The notes: a model not told the origin generated them from the letters alone. DNA of 57,371 bases from Candidatus Cacconaster stercorequi (GCA_018064925.1 JAGHUH010000027.1:1-57371); one strand, 5' to 3'; counted from the first letter of the stretch, positions 33,386 through 42,637 are shown. Numbers and translations are program-made.

Positions 33386-34024
33386 TTATTCGTCTCCTTT
33401 GGCATAATCACACAAGTCGGACAGCGGACAGCTTTCACATTGCGGCGCACGCGCCATGCACAGAGCGCGTCCATGCAGCACCATGCGGTGGCAGAAATCG
33501 CTGGACTCCTCCGGGGGAATGCAGGTACGCAGCTGCTTTTCCACCTTGACCGGGTCTTTGCTGCCGTCGGTAAGGCCAAGGCGGCCGGTAATACGAATGC
33601 AATGCGTATCGCACACATACCCCTCCTGTCCGTAGATATCGCCTAAAATGAGGTTGGCGGTCTTGCGTCCCACGCCGGGCAGCGTCAGCAGGTCGGCCAT
33701 ATTGTCCGGCACACGGCCGTTAAAACGCTCCACCAGCATTTTGGCAGATGCAACAATATCCCGCGCCTTAGTGCGCCAGAAGCCGCAGGAATGGACATAT
33801 TCTCCCACTTCATCCACATCGGCGCTGGCAAAAGAATCCAGCGTGGGGTAGCGGGTAAAAAGGGCAGGGGTCACCAGATTGACCCGGGCGTCGGTGCATT
33901 GAGCCGCCAGACGCACGGAGAATAGCAACTCATAATCCTTTTCATAATTCAGCGAGCATATGGCATCGGGATAAAGCTCTTTTAGACGGGAGATTATGAT
34001 GTCAACTTCACATTTCGACTTCAT
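33386..34024 (-). CDS. nth: Endonuclease III
   Basis: The 212-residue base-excision repair enzyme removes oxidised pyrimidines and nicks AP sites. The helix-hairpin-helix LPGVGRKTANLILGD near residues 114-128 holds the catalytic lysine, the catalytic aspartate is in VCDTHC near 137, and the C-terminal CMARAPQCESCPLSDLC supplies the C-x6-C-x2-C-x5-C [4Fe-4S] ligands. Length is normal. It is divergent from rarA, with GAGGTGAGGTG before ATG 34024. Confidence 0.97.
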   Translation of the reverse strand: MKSKCEVDIIISRLKELYPDAICSLNYEKDYELLFSVRLAAQCTDARVNLVTPALFTRYPTLDSFASADVDEVGEYVHSCGFWRTKARDIVASAKMLVERFNGRVPDNMADLLTLPGVGRKTANLILGDIYGQEGYVCDTHCIRITGRLGLTDGSKDPVKVEKQLRTCIPPEESSDFCHRMVLHGRALCMARAPQCESCPLSDLCDYAKGDE

Positions 34025-34056
34025 TTGACTTCACCTCACCTCAATTATAACAGCGG

Positions 34057-34085
34057 TTGCAGAAATATGCAAATGATGCTATAAT
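34057..34085 (+). promoter_or_regulatory. Promoter of rarA
   Basis: TTGCAG and TATAAT are separated by 17 bases, 28 bases before rarA. On the minus strand a TATAAT (34034-34039) for nth lies back to back with it, but no good -35 was seen for nth. Confidence 0.7.
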
Positions 34086-34112
34086 CAAATATTATGGCAG
34101 GGAGGTGACGGT

Positions 34113-35372
34113 ATGCGGCCTTTGGCGGACGAAATTCGACCCCAGACATTGGATGAGGTTGCCGGACAGAAGCATTTACTGGGTGATGGCGCCTTGCTGC
34201 GCCGATTGATCGAGAGCGGTACCAGCGCAAATCTGATCTTTTACGGGCCCTCCGGCACCGGTAAAACCACCATTGCCAACATCATCGCCAAGCGAACGGA
34301 GAAGGCACTCTATCATTTGAATGCGACCACCGCATCATTGCAGGATGTAAAAAACATCATTGCCGATGTGGACACTATGCTGGCGCCCAATGGCGTACTG
34401 CTGTATCTGGACGAAATTCAGTATTTCAACAAAAAGCAGCAGCAGAGTTTGTTGGAATTCATGGAGAACGGTAAGATCACGCTGATCGCCTCCACCACAG
34501 AAAACCCCTATTTTTATATCTATAATGCCCTGCTGTCCCGCAGCACCGTGTTTGAATTCAAGGCGCTTACAGCAGAGGAAACTGTTCCCGCCATTGTGCG
34601 GGCGCTGAAGATCGAAAAAGAGCGTAGTGGTCTTCCGTTTCGCTGGGAGGACTCTGTGCCTGATACCATTGCCGCAGCCTGCGGTGGTGATGTGCGCAAG
34701 GCAATCAACGCGGTTGACCTGTTGTACCAATCGGCAAAACCGGAAAACGGTGCTTTATGTGTGACAAGTAATGACGCCTTACAGTTAGCGCAGCGCAGCG
34801 CAATGCGCTATGACCGTGATGGCGACGCGCACTATGACCTGCTGTCCGCGCTGCAAAAATCCATTCGTGGCTCTGACCCGGATGCGGCGGTCTATTATCT
34901 GGGTCGATTGCTGGTGGCGGGCGATCTATTGTCCCCCTGTCGGCGTCTATTGGTGATTGCGGCGGAGGATATCGGTCTGGCTTATCCCCAGGCAATTGTA
35001 GTGACCAAGGCCTGCGTTGATGCGGCGCTGCAGCTTGGATTGCCGGAGGCGCGTCTGCCGCTGGCAGAGGCGGCGATCCTGCTGGCCACAGCGCCGAAGT
35101 CCAATTCAGCACATAATGCCATCATCGCGGCGATGACGGATATCCAAAAAGGCAAGGTGGGCGACATTCCGCGGCATCTGCAAAATGTCCATGCGGACAG
35201 CGCGGGCAGTGAAAAAGCGCCCGGCTATAAATACCCCCACAATTATCCGAACCACTATACGCCGCAGCGGTACCTGCCCGAAACGCTGGGCGATACCAGA
35301 TATTACGAGTATGGCGAAAATAAGACCGAGCAGGCCGCTTACCGCTACTGGAAAGAGATCAAGGGCGAGTAG
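34113..35372 (+). CDS. rarA: Replication-associated recombination protein RarA/MgsA
   Basis: This 419-residue AAA+ ATPase is a clamp-loader-like protein acting at stalled forks. It begins MRPLADEIRPQTLDEVAGQ, with Walker A FYGPSGTGKTT near residues 43-53, Walker B YLDEIQYF near residue 96, sensor 1 IASTTENP near 125, and the C-terminal RarA block SNSAHNAI and PRHLQNVHA. Length is typical. It is convergent with and overlaps the last 14 bases of the S1-domain gene on the other strand. Confidence 0.96.
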   Translation: MRPLADEIRPQTLDEVAGQKHLLGDGALLRRLIESGTSANLIFYGPSGTGKTTIANIIAKRTEKALYHLNATTASLQDVKNIIADVDTMLAPNGVLLYLDEIQYFNKKQQQSLLEFMENGKITLIASTTENPYFYIYNALLSRSTVFEFKALTAEETVPAIVRALKIEKERSGLPFRWEDSVPDTIAAACGGDVRKAINAVDLLYQSAKPENGALCVTSNDALQLAQRSAMRYDRDGDAHYDLLSALQKSIRGSDPDAAVYYLGRLLVAGDLLSPCRRLLVIAAEDIGLAYPQAIVVTKACVDAALQLGLPEARLPLAEAAILLATAPKSNSAHNAIIAAMTDIQKGKVGDIPRHLQNVHADSAGSEKAPGYKYPHNYPNHYTPQRYLPETLGDTRYYEYGENKTEQAAYRYWKEIKGE

Positions 35373-36258
35373 GCGCGTACTGCCAGTTTTCGACCCGTCC
35401 ACCGGTTATGCGATATGTTAGCGGCGTGGGGAATACCGGAGCATCCAACAGATGAAGAACCTGCAGCTTGATTTTTTGCTGTTCCGGCAAGATGGATTTG
35501 ATGTACACCGCTGCCGCGCGACCCTCCGGAAGCGGCTGCTGCGGAAGATCTGCCAGGCCGGTTAAGTTGGGCGTCAGTTCCACAAATACGCCATATTCCT
35601 TTTGCGTACGGATGATTCCGGGCACGGTTTCACCGGCGCGAAACATCCCGGCATTTTCCAACCAGGTACCCAGTAACTCCTTATGGGTGAGATAGACCCG
35701 TTTTTCCACCGGATCAATATGCTCGATGCGGGCGTAGATTTTTTGACGCAGTGAAAACCGCTCAGCAGGATGTTGGATGCGCGATACGGAAATAGCGGAC
35801 AGAGGAATCATGGAAATGATACCGCAGCCCACATCTGCAAAGGCTCCGAACGGCGCCAAGTGTGTGATTTGCGCTGGAATAACGGTGCCGCTCAGCCAGT
35901 TTGACACCATGTATTCCATGGCTTGCTGCTGTGCGCTGCGCCGCGACAAGAGGAACACGGTGTCGCCGTTGGGCGCGGATTTTTGTCCCGTGACGGTGAA
36001 GCAGACCGTTCGCCCGACACATGACAGAATGGCAATATCCCTGCCAGCGCCGGAGAGAAAGGGCGCTACGCACTCATTGCGTGGAATGGAGCCGATGAAC
36101 GGCCCAACTTGCACGATAAGATTTTGCTGTGCATCACAGCGCAGTACCGTGCCGGTTAGTACGGATTTTTCCTGCTGTGCCTGGCAGAGCTGCTCGTGCG
36201 TATAGGATCTGTGACCGGAGTGAAAGCCCTCCGGCAGGAGCCATCTATTTTGACACAT
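35359..36258 (-). CDS. S1-domain RNA-binding protein
   Basis: The 299-residue protein has at least two S1-like modules: residues about 114-182 (SGTVIPAQITHLAPFGAFADVGCGIISMIP) and 195-265 (PGIIRTQKEYGVFVELTPNLTGLADLP, given here in part), and an N-terminal OB-like piece. It resembles the short S1-like proteins of clostridia that are annotated as 30S ribosomal protein S1 but lack its usual four to six repeats. An RNA-binding role is probable. Start ATG 36258 is followed by a poorly conserved N-terminus. Confidence 0.8.
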   Translation of the reverse strand: MCQNRWLLPEGFHSGHRSYTHEQLCQAQQEKSVLTGTVLRCDAQQNLIVQVGPFIGSIPRNECVAPFLSGAGRDIAILSCVGRTVCFTVTGQKSAPNGDTVFLLSRRSAQQQAMEYMVSNWLSGTVIPAQITHLAPFGAFADVGCGIISMIPLSAISVSRIQHPAERFSLRQKIYARIEHIDPVEKRVYLTHKELLGTWLENAGMFRAGETVPGIIRTQKEYGVFVELTPNLTGLADLPQQPLPEGRAAAVYIKSILPEQQKIKLQVLHLLDAPVFPTPLTYRITGGRVENWQYAPTRP

Positions 36259-36337
36259 GGTATCATCCTAACTTTTATGGGATACTTCACTATATGCACC
36301 CGGTGTGCCGGAGGTGAGGAGAAGGGAGAGAACAACA

Positions 36338-36529
36338 TTGGATTTACATCTGAACGACATTCTGGAATTAAAAAAAGAACACCCCTGCGGCAGCCGCCGA
36401 TGGGAAGTGCTGCGTGTGGGAATGGATATTAAGCTGCGCTGTCTGGGCTGCGGCCATGAACTGATGGCACCGCGCAGAAAAGTGGAGAAAAGTATCAAAC
36501 GAATTGTATTGGAGGAGGAAAAAGCATGA
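36338..36529 (+). CDS. DUF951 family small zinc-binding-like protein
   Basis: The 63-residue protein reads LHLNDILELKKEHPCGSRRW and IKLRCLGCGHELM, which is the DUF951 pattern with three cysteines (C19, C36 and C39 by the TTG start). A TTG at 36338 with GAAGGGAG 9-10 bases upstream is favoured; in-frame GTG starts at 36305 and 36314 would add 8-11 unconserved residues. Family members near DNA-replication genes have no known function. The next small gene overlaps by four bases. Confidence 0.8.
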   Translation: MDLHLNDILELKKEHPCGSRRWEVLRVGMDIKLRCLGCGHELMAPRRKVEKSIKRIVLEEEKA

Positions 36530-36627
36530 ATCGCAAATGGACTCGTTATATTGCCATGGCAATTGCATTTTTGATGGCCGTGCTAATGTTGGCAACGCTG
36601 ATCGTACCATATATCGGACTTTCGTAA
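36526..36627 (+). CDS. 33-aa single-helix membrane protein
   Basis: The frame from ATG 36526 reads MNRKWTRYIAMAIAFLMAVL then a short end to a TAA at 36625-36627. It has one hydrophobic helix of about 20 residues behind a basic N-terminus. It overlaps the DUF951 gene by ATGA and has a strong GGAGGAGG site, so translation is likely although the gene is small. Resembles the tiny positive-inside membrane proteins found with DUF951 in clostridia (impression only). Confidence 0.65.
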   Translation: MNRKWTRYIAMAIAFLMAVLMLATLIVPYIGLS

Positions 36628-36639
36628 TAATAGACACAG

Positions 36640-36673
36640 GGAGGTGAGAAAGAAATCTCACCTCCTTCTTTTT
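36640..36673 (+). terminator. Terminator after the DUF951/33-aa pair
   Basis: A 10-bp stem GGAGGTGAGA with its complement (loop AAGAAA) is followed by TTCTTTTT. Confidence 0.85.
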
Positions 36674-36700
36674 ATGACCGTTTTCTGTTTGGGACTTCCT

Positions 36701-36706
36701 TATAAT
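36701..36706 (+). promoter_or_regulatory. -10 element before spoIIGA
   Basis: TATAAT lies about 30 bases before spoIIGA, without a consensus -35 at 17 bases. This would suit an activator-dependent promoter such as the Spo0A-controlled one in B. subtilis, but no clear Spo0A box was seen. Confidence 0.4.
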
Positions 36707-36736
36707 ACCTATGCAGTGGAAGCGAGGTGACAGCAG

Positions 36737-37654
36737 ATGCAGGTGGTCTATATTGACCGGGTGATTCTGCTGAATGCGTTGGTGGATTACTTACTGCTAC
36801 TGTCTGCTGCGCGTCTCTGCGGTAGACCATTGCGAAGGTGGCGTTTTCTGATCTGCGCTATTTTGGGAGGAATCTACGCCGCGGCGGTATTCTACTTTCC
36901 TTGGCTTGCGCATCCTGCGGCAAAACTGCTTTCCGGTACTCTTATGGTGTGGTTGGCATATCGTCGGGAAATTCATCCTATTCGGCAGATGGCACTATTT
37001 TTCCTGCTTTCAGGGGGATTGGCCGGTATTTTGCTAGGCTTTGGCATCGCGGCAGGCGCGCCTGCATTCTATTTGGATCGCTTGACTTACGCGCAGATCA
37101 GTTGGCCGGTTCTGATTATCTCAGCGGTAACATTCAGCATATTGCTGCAGATACTTTTTCGTCAGGGGGCAAGGCATGGAGGAAAGGAGATCATGGATAT
37201 GATTATTTCCATCGGAGGTCACAGCCAATCTGTGCGGGCGCTGCACGATACGGGAAATACATTGCGAGATCCCATCAGTGGGCGACCTGTATTGGTATTG
37301 GAACAAAGTATGCTGAAAGAACTGCTGCCATCGGAGGTGTGGCACATTCTGAACAGTAATATTCCGCCGGAAGAAAAGATGGCATACCTGCATCAGCAGG
37401 AAACTCCGTATTGCTTTACGCTGCTGCCGTTTCGTAGTGTAGGCGTAGCATCGGGATTGCTGTTGGCAATTCGAAGCGATTATATCCAGGTCGAGCGCAA
37501 ACGGTACAGCAGGACGCTGATTGCGCTTTCTCCCGGGTCAATCAGCGATGGCGGTGGATATCAGGCACTGTGGCGAGCAGAAGAGGGGGAAGCAGAGCGT
37601 GAAAATCTGGAGAGTGCTGCAGGCGTGGCTCAGAAAAAAAGCCGGGCCAGATAA
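36737..37654 (+). CDS. spoIIGA: Pro-sigma-E processing peptidase SpoIIGA
   Basis: The 305-residue protein has five hydrophobic helices in the N-terminal half (about 6-160) and an aspartic-protease-like domain in the C-terminal half with [20 protein letters not shown] near residues 166-185. The aspartate in DTGN is the expected catalytic residue. SpoIIGA sits in the sporulation septum and activates pro-sigma E on the mother-cell side. The sigE gene starts 56 bases before its stop, so the two are coupled, as in B. subtilis. Confidence 0.94.
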   Translation: MQVVYIDRVILLNALVDYLLLLSAARLCGRPLRRWRFLICAILGGIYAAAVFYFPWLAHPAAKLLSGTLMVWLAYRREIHPIRQMALFFLLSGGLAGILLGFGIAAGAPAFYLDRLTYAQISWPVLIISAVTFSILLQILFRQGARHGGKEIMDMIISIGGHSQSVRALHDTGNTLRDPISGRPVLVLEQSMLKELLPSEVWHILNSNIPPEEKMAYLHQQETPYCFTLLPFRSVGVASGLLLAIRSDYIQVERKRYSRTLIALSPGSISDGGGYQALWRAEEGEAERENLESAAGVAQKKSRAR

Positions 37655-38300
37655 AATAATGTACATAGGCGGCAGTGATACATTGCCGCCGCCTCTACCG
37701 CGGGAGGAAGAGACAGAACTGATTGCGCGACTCGACACCGGAGATTTTCAGGTGCGGCAGACGCTGATAGAGCGCAATCTGCGGTTGGTTGTTTATATTG
37801 CCAGGCGTTTTGAGAACACCGGAATTAATATCGAAGATTTGATCTCCATCGGGACCATCGGTCTGATCAAAGCAGTAAACACATTCCGAGCAGACAGAAA
37901 TATCAAGCTGGCCACATACGCCTCCCGCTGTATTGAAAATGAAATATTGATGTATCTTCGAAAAAATGCCAATACAAAAACTGAAGTCAGCTTTGATGAA
38001 CCATTAAACACCGATTGGGATGGGAAAGAACTGTTGCTCAGCGATGTACTGGGTACGGACAGCGATGTTGTTATGCGCCCCATCGAGGCAGATGTAGATC
38101 GAAAACTGCTGACAGATGCCGTGGCAAAATTACCGGATCGAGAGCAGAACATCATTAGTATGCGGTTTGGCTTGCGTGGACAAAAAGAACTGACACAAAA
38201 AGAGGTCGCAGATCGACTGGGAATTTCACAATCATATATTTCACGGCTGGAAAAGCGAATCATTCTGCGCTTGCGCCGTGAAATTACCAAAATGAGCTAA
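37599..38300 (+). CDS. sigE: Sporulation sigma factor E (pro-sigma E)
   Basis: The 233-residue sigma-70-family protein has a pro-region of about 20 residues ([16 protein letters not shown]) before [13 protein letters not shown], which resembles YYIGGSEALPPPL of the B. subtilis mature protein. Region 2 ends in [18 protein letters not shown], and region 4 has [23 protein letters not shown] 37599 is the start because AGAGGGGGA lies 8 bases upstream; it overlaps spoIIGA by 56 bases. It runs early mother-cell gene expression after asymmetric division. No sigG follows directly. Confidence 0.95.
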   Translation: MKIWRVLQAWLRKKAGPDKIMYIGGSDTLPPPLPREEETELIARLDTGDFQVRQTLIERNLRLVVYIARRFENTGINIEDLISIGTIGLIKAVNTFRADRNIKLATYASRCIENEILMYLRKNANTKTEVSFDEPLNTDWDGKELLLSDVLGTDSDVVMRPIEADVDRKLLTDAVAKLPDREQNIISMRFGLRGQKELTQKEVADRLGISQSYISRLEKRIILRLRREITKMS

Positions 38301-38301
38301 A

Positions 38302-38329
38302 AAAGCACCTGCAAATATGCAGGTGCTTT
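38302..38329. terminator. Bidirectional terminator after sigE
   Basis: A 12-bp stem (AAAGCACCTGCA and complement) with loop AATA. Preceded by AAAA and thus followed by T on the minus strand, it can serve the convergent XRE gene. Confidence 0.8.
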
Positions 38330-38341
38330 GCTTGTGGGATA

Positions 38342-39070
38342 TTAAAGGAAAAGGGAGGCTGGACGATTGATTACCATCATGTTGTAATATTTCAGCAGAT
38401 GATAGTCGTCCTTGTCCAGTTTTGTGGTAGCAATCAAACGATCGTTCTCCTCGAGTGGCTCTTTAGAGATCAATGCCTTCAAAGCGATGGGGGCAAAAAA
38501 CGGTGTGCTGCCAATACCTGAGAGCAGACCGATAGCCGGCGCACGGTTTTGCATGGGATTGAGCATACAAATATACATTTTTTCAGCATCGTTGATCTGA
38601 TTGTGCAGTACCATGTGGGTGATGGTGTCATAGGGTTTCATCTCGCCGGTAAAGAGATGCTGACAGCGATCCGGATCAGAGAAATTCTCTACACCGAGAT
38701 AAAGCATTACATCAATGTTATCACCGGACGAGGAAGGGGAGAAGCACAGCAAGGAACGCACCAACTGCCGTACACGCCCATCGTAATAGTACATATACGC
38801 TCTGGGTTGATTGAAATAAAAGCTCTTTGGTAGTACAGGATCGTTGTGAAAAACGGGGGGCTGATAGTCAATAAAGCACTTCAAATCAATATTCAAAGCG
38901 CGGGAAATATCGTAGAGTGTTTCGATGTCAATGGTGATCGTGCCGTTTTCATATTTGGAAAGGGTCGCCTTACTCTTATTGATCATTACAGAGAATTGCT
39001 CGATCGTATAGCCACGGCTTTTGCGATATTTTTTAATACGCTGACCGACAAAATAAGAAAAAGAACTCAC
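38342..39070 (-). CDS. XRE-family transcriptional regulator with C-terminal domain
   Basis: The 242-residue protein has an N-terminal HTH (residues about 10-60: GQRIKKYRKSRGYTIEQFSV with SKATLSKYENGTI) and a large C-terminal region from about 80 onward with no recognised domain. GTG 39068-39070 is chosen because TAGGAGGT lies about 6 bases upstream, whereas an in-frame ATG further upstream at 39127 has no site. It may be an environmental regulator, but its targets are unknown. It is separated from the next operon by a strong terminator. Confidence 0.8.
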   Translation of the reverse strand: MSSFSYFVGQRIKKYRKSRGYTIEQFSVMINKSKATLSKYENGTITIDIETLYDISRALNIDLKCFIDYQPPVFHNDPVLPKSFYFNQPRAYMYYYDGRVRQLVRSLLCFSPSSSGDNIDVMLYLGVENFSDPDRCQHLFTGEMKPYDTITHMVLHNQINDAEKMYICMLNPMQNRAPAIGLLSGIGSTPFFAPIALKALISKEPLEENDRLIATTKLDKDDYHLLKYYNMMVINRPASLFL

Positions 39071-39180
39071 ACTTACACCTCCTATTACAAAGCATATCAT
39101 ACCAAATTTTTTTTCATTAGTCAACAAAAAGTTTCGGACTATGAAACATTCTCGGCATTAAATTTCTTTATAATAGTTGC

Positions 39181-39222
39181 CTGAAAATAAAAACTTCCGG
39201 TACCCATAAGGGTACCGGAAGT
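39181..39222 (-). terminator. Terminator of the 2-oxoacid oxidoreductase operon
   Basis: A perfect 13-bp stem (ACTTCCGGTACCC with its complement, loop ATAA) is followed by TTTTATTTT on the minus strand. Confidence 0.9.
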
Positions 39223-39249
39223 AGAGATAATTTACTTTTTAACGGTAAA

Positions 39250-39786
39250 TTACTTGCAAGCCTCCATACCAGCAATCAGGGCAGCCTTATTGCCGGGCAG
39301 GAACTTGGCCTTCTTCTCACCAAGCTCAATGCGGATTGCTTCCATCATCTGATCAACAGAAGTGATGGGGCAAGCCTGCATAACAGCACCCAGGATAGCC
39401 ACATTGGCGCCCTTGGGATTCTTGATGGACTCGGCAATGCCGTTAGCGTCGCAGTAAACGACAGTGATGTCGTCACGGACGGCCTTACGGTCAATGATGG
39501 AGCTATTGATGACCAGAACGCCACCGGGCTTAACGCTATCCTCGAACTTGTCCAGAGAAGGACGGTTCATAGCGACGATGACATCAGCCTTGTCAACCAG
39601 GGGAGATGCAACGGGATCGTCGGAAACGATAACGGAGCAGTTGGCGGTACCGCCACGCATCTCGGGGCCATAAGAGGGCAGCCAAGAAACGTGCTTGCCA
39701 TCCAGCATGCAGGACATAGCCATGAACTTACCAATCAGGAGCATACCCTGACCGCCGAAACCGGCAAAGATGAAGGTTTTTTCCAT
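39250..39786 (-). CDS. 2-oxoacid:ferredoxin oxidoreductase, gamma subunit
   Basis: The 178-residue gamma subunit begins MEKTFIFAGFGGQGMLLIGK and contains PSYGPEMRGGTANCSVI near residues 37-53, both conserved in VorC/KorC/PorC. It completes the four-gene operon 41837 to 39250 (delta, alpha, beta, gamma) with one base between beta stop and its ATG. The complex oxidatively decarboxylates a 2-oxoacid to acyl-CoA and reduces ferredoxin. The set most resembles 2-ketoisovalerate (VorABCD) or 2-oxoglutarate (KorABCD) enzymes. Confidence 0.93.
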   Translation of the reverse strand: MEKTFIFAGFGGQGMLLIGKFMAMSCMLDGKHVSWLPSYGPEMRGGTANCSVIVSDDPVASPLVDKADVIVAMNRPSLDKFEDSVKPGGVLVINSSIIDRKAVRDDITVVYCDANGIAESIKNPKGANVAILGAVMQACPITSVDQMMEAIRIELGEKKAKFLPGNKAALIAGMEACK

Positions 39787-39787
39787 A

Positions 39788-40534
39788 TTACTCGGCCTCC
39801 TTGTCTTTGAATACGCCCAGAGGATAGTAAGGCATCATGTTGTCTTCCAGCCACTTCATAGCCTCGGTGGGAGCCAGACCCCAGTTGGTGGGGCAGGGGG
39901 ACAGAACTTCGACCATGCAGAAGCCCTTGCCTTCCATCTGCAGACGGAAAGCCTTGGCAATAGCCTTCTTGGTCTTATTGATGTTGGCGGTGTTGTTCAC
40001 TGCGCAACGCTCAATGTAGTAGGAGCTGGGGACGGCGGACAGCATTTCAGCCATCTTGATGGGCTTGCCGCACCAATCCTCGTCACGACCCTTGGGGCAG
40101 GTAGTAGCCTTCTGACCAACCAGGGTGGTGGGAGCCATCTGACCGCCGGTCATACCATAAATGGCATTGTTGACGAAGATGGTGGAAATCTTCTCGCCGC
40201 GGTGTGCGACGTGAACGATTTCAGCAGTACCGATGGAAGCCAGGTCGCCGTCGCCCTGATAGGTGAACACCAGGGTGTCCTTGCCGACAACGCGCTTTAC
40301 GCCGGTAGCAACTGCGGGTGCACGGCCGTGAGCGGCTTCGTACATATCGCAGTTAAAGTAATCATAAGCAAACACGGAGCAGCCAACAGGAGCCACACCG
40401 ATGACCTTACCGTTCAGGTTCATCTCATCAATGACCTCGGCAACCAGACGATGGATAATACCATGGCCGCAACCGGGGCAATAATGGAAAACCTTGTCAG
40501 TCAGGTACTTGGTCTTTTCAAATACAACAGCCAT
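39788..40534 (-). CDS. 2-oxoacid:ferredoxin oxidoreductase, beta (TPP) subunit
   Basis: The 248-residue thiamine-diphosphate subunit shows CPGCGHGIIHR near residue 19 and the TPP motif YQGDGDLASIGTAEIVHVA... with NNAIYGMTGGQ near 122-132. These match VorA/KorB proteins. Start ATG 40534 follows the alpha stop TAA with one base between. The substrate class is suggested by the operon, not by unique residues. Confidence 0.95.
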   Translation of the reverse strand: MAVVFEKTKYLTDKVFHYCPGCGHGIIHRLVAEVIDEMNLNGKVIGVAPVGCSVFAYDYFNCDMYEAAHGRAPAVATGVKRVVGKDTLVFTYQGDGDLASIGTAEIVHVAHRGEKISTIFVNNAIYGMTGGQMAPTTLVGQKATTCPKGRDEDWCGKPIKMAEMLSAVPSSYYIERCAVNNTANINKTKKAIAKAFRLQMEGKGFCMVEVLSPCPTNWGLAPTEAMKWLEDNMMPYYPLGVFKDKEAE

Positions 40535-40535
40535 C

Positions 40536-41615
40536 TTATTTACCCTCCTTCATGCTGAGAATCTTGGCAACGATCTCATCGGTGGTGGGCATCTGGCTGC
40601 CGCAGTGACCGAAGAAGTCGACATCCTTGGCGCCACCGATAGCCAGCTTGACATCCTCAAGCATCTGGCCTTCGTTCAGCTCGACATCCAGGACTGCCTT
40701 GACGGAATCCTGAGCAACGACCTTCTTGATAGCGTCATAGGGGAAGGGCCATACGGTGATGGGACGAATCAGACCGACATTGATGCCCTGAGCCTTCAGC
40801 TCGGTGATAGCGCTCTTGGCGATACGAGCAACGGTACCGAAAGCGGTGATGATATAATCAGCACCCTCGCAGTTGAACTCTTCCCACTGCTGCTCATTCT
40901 CGATAACGGTCTTGTACATAGCCTGCAGCTCGTCGTTATGAACGGCCAGGCTCTCGGTGTCGATGTAGATGGAGTTGATGATGCCGCGCTTCTCGGGATC
41001 ATCACCGGGCTGCCAACCAGTGCAAGCCCAGGGCTTCTTCTCGGGATCGATCTTGAAGTCGACCATCTCGGGCAGCTCCACAGGCTCCATCATCTGGGCG
41101 ATGATACCATCGGCCAGGAACAGAACGGGGATACGATAGTACTCAGCCTTATCATAAGCAACCATCATCAGATCGATGAACTCCTGGACGGAAGAAGGAG
41201 CGAAGGTCAGCAGGTGATAGTCACCGTTACCGCCGCCCTTGGTGCCCTGGAAATAGTCACCCTGGGAAGCCTGAATGTTACCCAGACCGGGGCCGCCGCG
41301 CATCACGTTGATGATGACACAGGGAACATTAGCGCCTGCGCAGTAGGAGATACCTTCCTGCTTCAGGGACACGCCGGGGCTGGAAGAAGAAGTGATGACA
41401 CGGGCACCGGTACCGCCAGCGCCGTATACCATGTTAATAGCAGCCACTTCGGACTCGGCCTGCAAGAAGCAGCCGCCGACCTCGGGCATACGAGCAGACA
41501 TGTATTCAGGAATTTCAGTCTGCGGGGTGATGGGGTAACCGAAGAAATAGCGAGCGCCGGCACGGATGGCGGCCTCGGCAATAGCTTCGGAACCCTTCAT
41601 AAGAGTCAAAGCCAT
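40536..41615 (-). CDS. 2-oxoacid:ferredoxin oxidoreductase, alpha subunit
   Basis: The 359-residue alpha subunit begins MALTLMKGSEAIAEAAIRAG and has YPITPQTEIPEYM near residue 27 and the SSSSPGVSLKQEGISY block near 76, typical of VorB/KorA. RGGPGLGNIQASQGDYFQ follows near 106. Many annotations call this form 3-methyl-2-oxobutanoate dehydrogenase subunit VorB, which oxidises branched-chain 2-oxoacids made from valine, leucine and isoleucine. GGAGGAAACAAC precedes ATG 41615. Confidence 0.94.
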   Translation of the reverse strand: MALTLMKGSEAIAEAAIRAGARYFFGYPITPQTEIPEYMSARMPEVGGCFLQAESEVAAINMVYGAGGTGARVITSSSSPGVSLKQEGISYCAGANVPCVIINVMRGGPGLGNIQASQGDYFQGTKGGGNGDYHLLTFAPSSVQEFIDLMMVAYDKAEYYRIPVLFLADGIIAQMMEPVELPEMVDFKIDPEKKPWACTGWQPGDDPEKRGIINSIYIDTESLAVHNDELQAMYKTVIENEQQWEEFNCEGADYIITAFGTVARIAKSAITELKAQGINVGLIRPITVWPFPYDAIKKVVAQDSVKAVLDVELNEGQMLEDVKLAIGGAKDVDFFGHCGSQMPTTDEIVAKILSMKEGK

Positions 41616-41627
41616 GTTGTTTCCTCC

Positions 41628-41837
41628 TTAGTCTTTTTCAATACGAATTACCACATCGGGGCAGGTCTTTGCACAGGATGCGCAGGCAACACAAGCTGCC
41701 ATATCAGTGATCTCAGCGGGGTGATAACCCTTTGCGTTGATCTTGGTCTTGGACAGCTGCAGCAAGTTCTTGGGGCAAGCTCTCACACACAGACCACAAC
41801 CCTTACACAGGACTTCGTTGATAGTCAGTTTTACCAC
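41628..41837 (-). CDS. 2x[4Fe-4S] ferredoxin-like delta subunit
   Basis: The 69-residue protein has two cluster motifs, [13 protein letters not shown] near residues 11-23 and [13 protein letters not shown] near 49-61, and is the electron-carrying delta subunit of the 2-oxoacid oxidoreductase. The start is GTG (41837), with GAGGTG about 9 bases upstream. It is the first gene of the subunit set; whether transcription begins here or at the P-loop ATPase gene upstream is not clear. Confidence 0.95.
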   Translation of the reverse strand: MVKLTINEVLCKGCGLCVRACPKNLLQLSKTKINAKGYHPAEITDMAACVACASCAKTCPDVVIRIEKD

Positions 41838-41899
41838 TCTTTTACACCTCTTTCCTATTTTGCTGAATTGCTATATTTTCCCATTACTGGGGGACGCGC

Positions 41900-42637
41900 T
41901 TAATATATTTCCTTTTTGGGGTTGGTGGTATTCAAACCGTACTTGATGAAGCTGTCCCAGTCACGATGCATAAACATATCGATGGCAATGGGAGTGCCTA
42001 CATACTTCGGGTCGGGGTTTTCCGCCAAAAAGGCATCCAGAAACTCTTTTTTACCGGTGGTATAGGCAACGGGGATACCGGTCTGCTCGGAAACTTCCTT
42101 CAGCAGCTCATAGCCGTCGCGCAACTCATTCACGCTAGTCATAGTGGCAAGGTTGGTATTATTCACCATACCGGTAATCTGCAAACGGGAGTGAATTTGC
42201 ATCTTCTCCTGCAGAATGGTAATCTTTTCCAGGGTGCTGGCCAGAGGACGGCGAATGTTGACTACATTCAAAACCTCCAGAGAACCGGGCTCCAGTTCCA
42301 TGAAATCCTTATGATAGCGCCCCAATGCGGTGGAACCGGCATCATCGCCGCCCACATCGAAAATCACGGTATCCCAATCCAGCACGAAGGCGGAAGCCAC
42401 CTCGGCGGGGAGGGACAGAGTCTCGATACCGCCGCAGGCAAAGTTAGGGGAAACCAGACGGATTTCCTTCTGCTCCACCATCTTACCGCGCTCGGTCAGA
42501 CGGAAATAGGTGTTTACCATATCCAGATCGATCAACTCGGTCTTTTCACCGCGGGCTGCAGCCTGGGTGGCAAAGTTCAGCGCCAATTCACTCTTGCCGC
42601 TGCCGTAGTTGCCGATCAATACCTTCACTTTTTTCAT
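41900..42637 (-). CDS. P-loop ATPase (MinD/ParA-like), linked to 2-oxoacid oxidoreductase
   Basis: The 245-residue ATPase has an N-terminal P-loop LIGNYGSGKSELA near residues 7-19, ELIDLDMVNTYFRL near 34-47 and an IFDVGGDDAGS Walker B region near 91-101. This is the CobQ/MinD-like group, but without the signature deviant Walker lysine pair. It is 62 bases upstream of the oxidoreductase delta gene and the same neighbour recurs in clostridia, so a maturation role (cluster or ferredoxin loading) is an attractive inference. No close characterised homologue is known to me. Confidence 0.7.
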   Translation of the reverse strand: MKKVKVLIGNYGSGKSELALNFATQAAARGEKTELIDLDMVNTYFRLTERGKMVEQKEIRLVSPNFACGGIETLSLPAEVASAFVLDWDTVIFDVGGDDAGSTALGRYHKDFMELEPGSLEVLNVVNIRRPLASTLEKITILQEKMQIHSRLQITGMVNNTNLATMTSVNELRDGYELLKEVSEQTGIPVAYTTGKKEFLDAFLAENPDPKYVGTPIAIDMFMHRDWDSFIKYGLNTTNPKKEIY

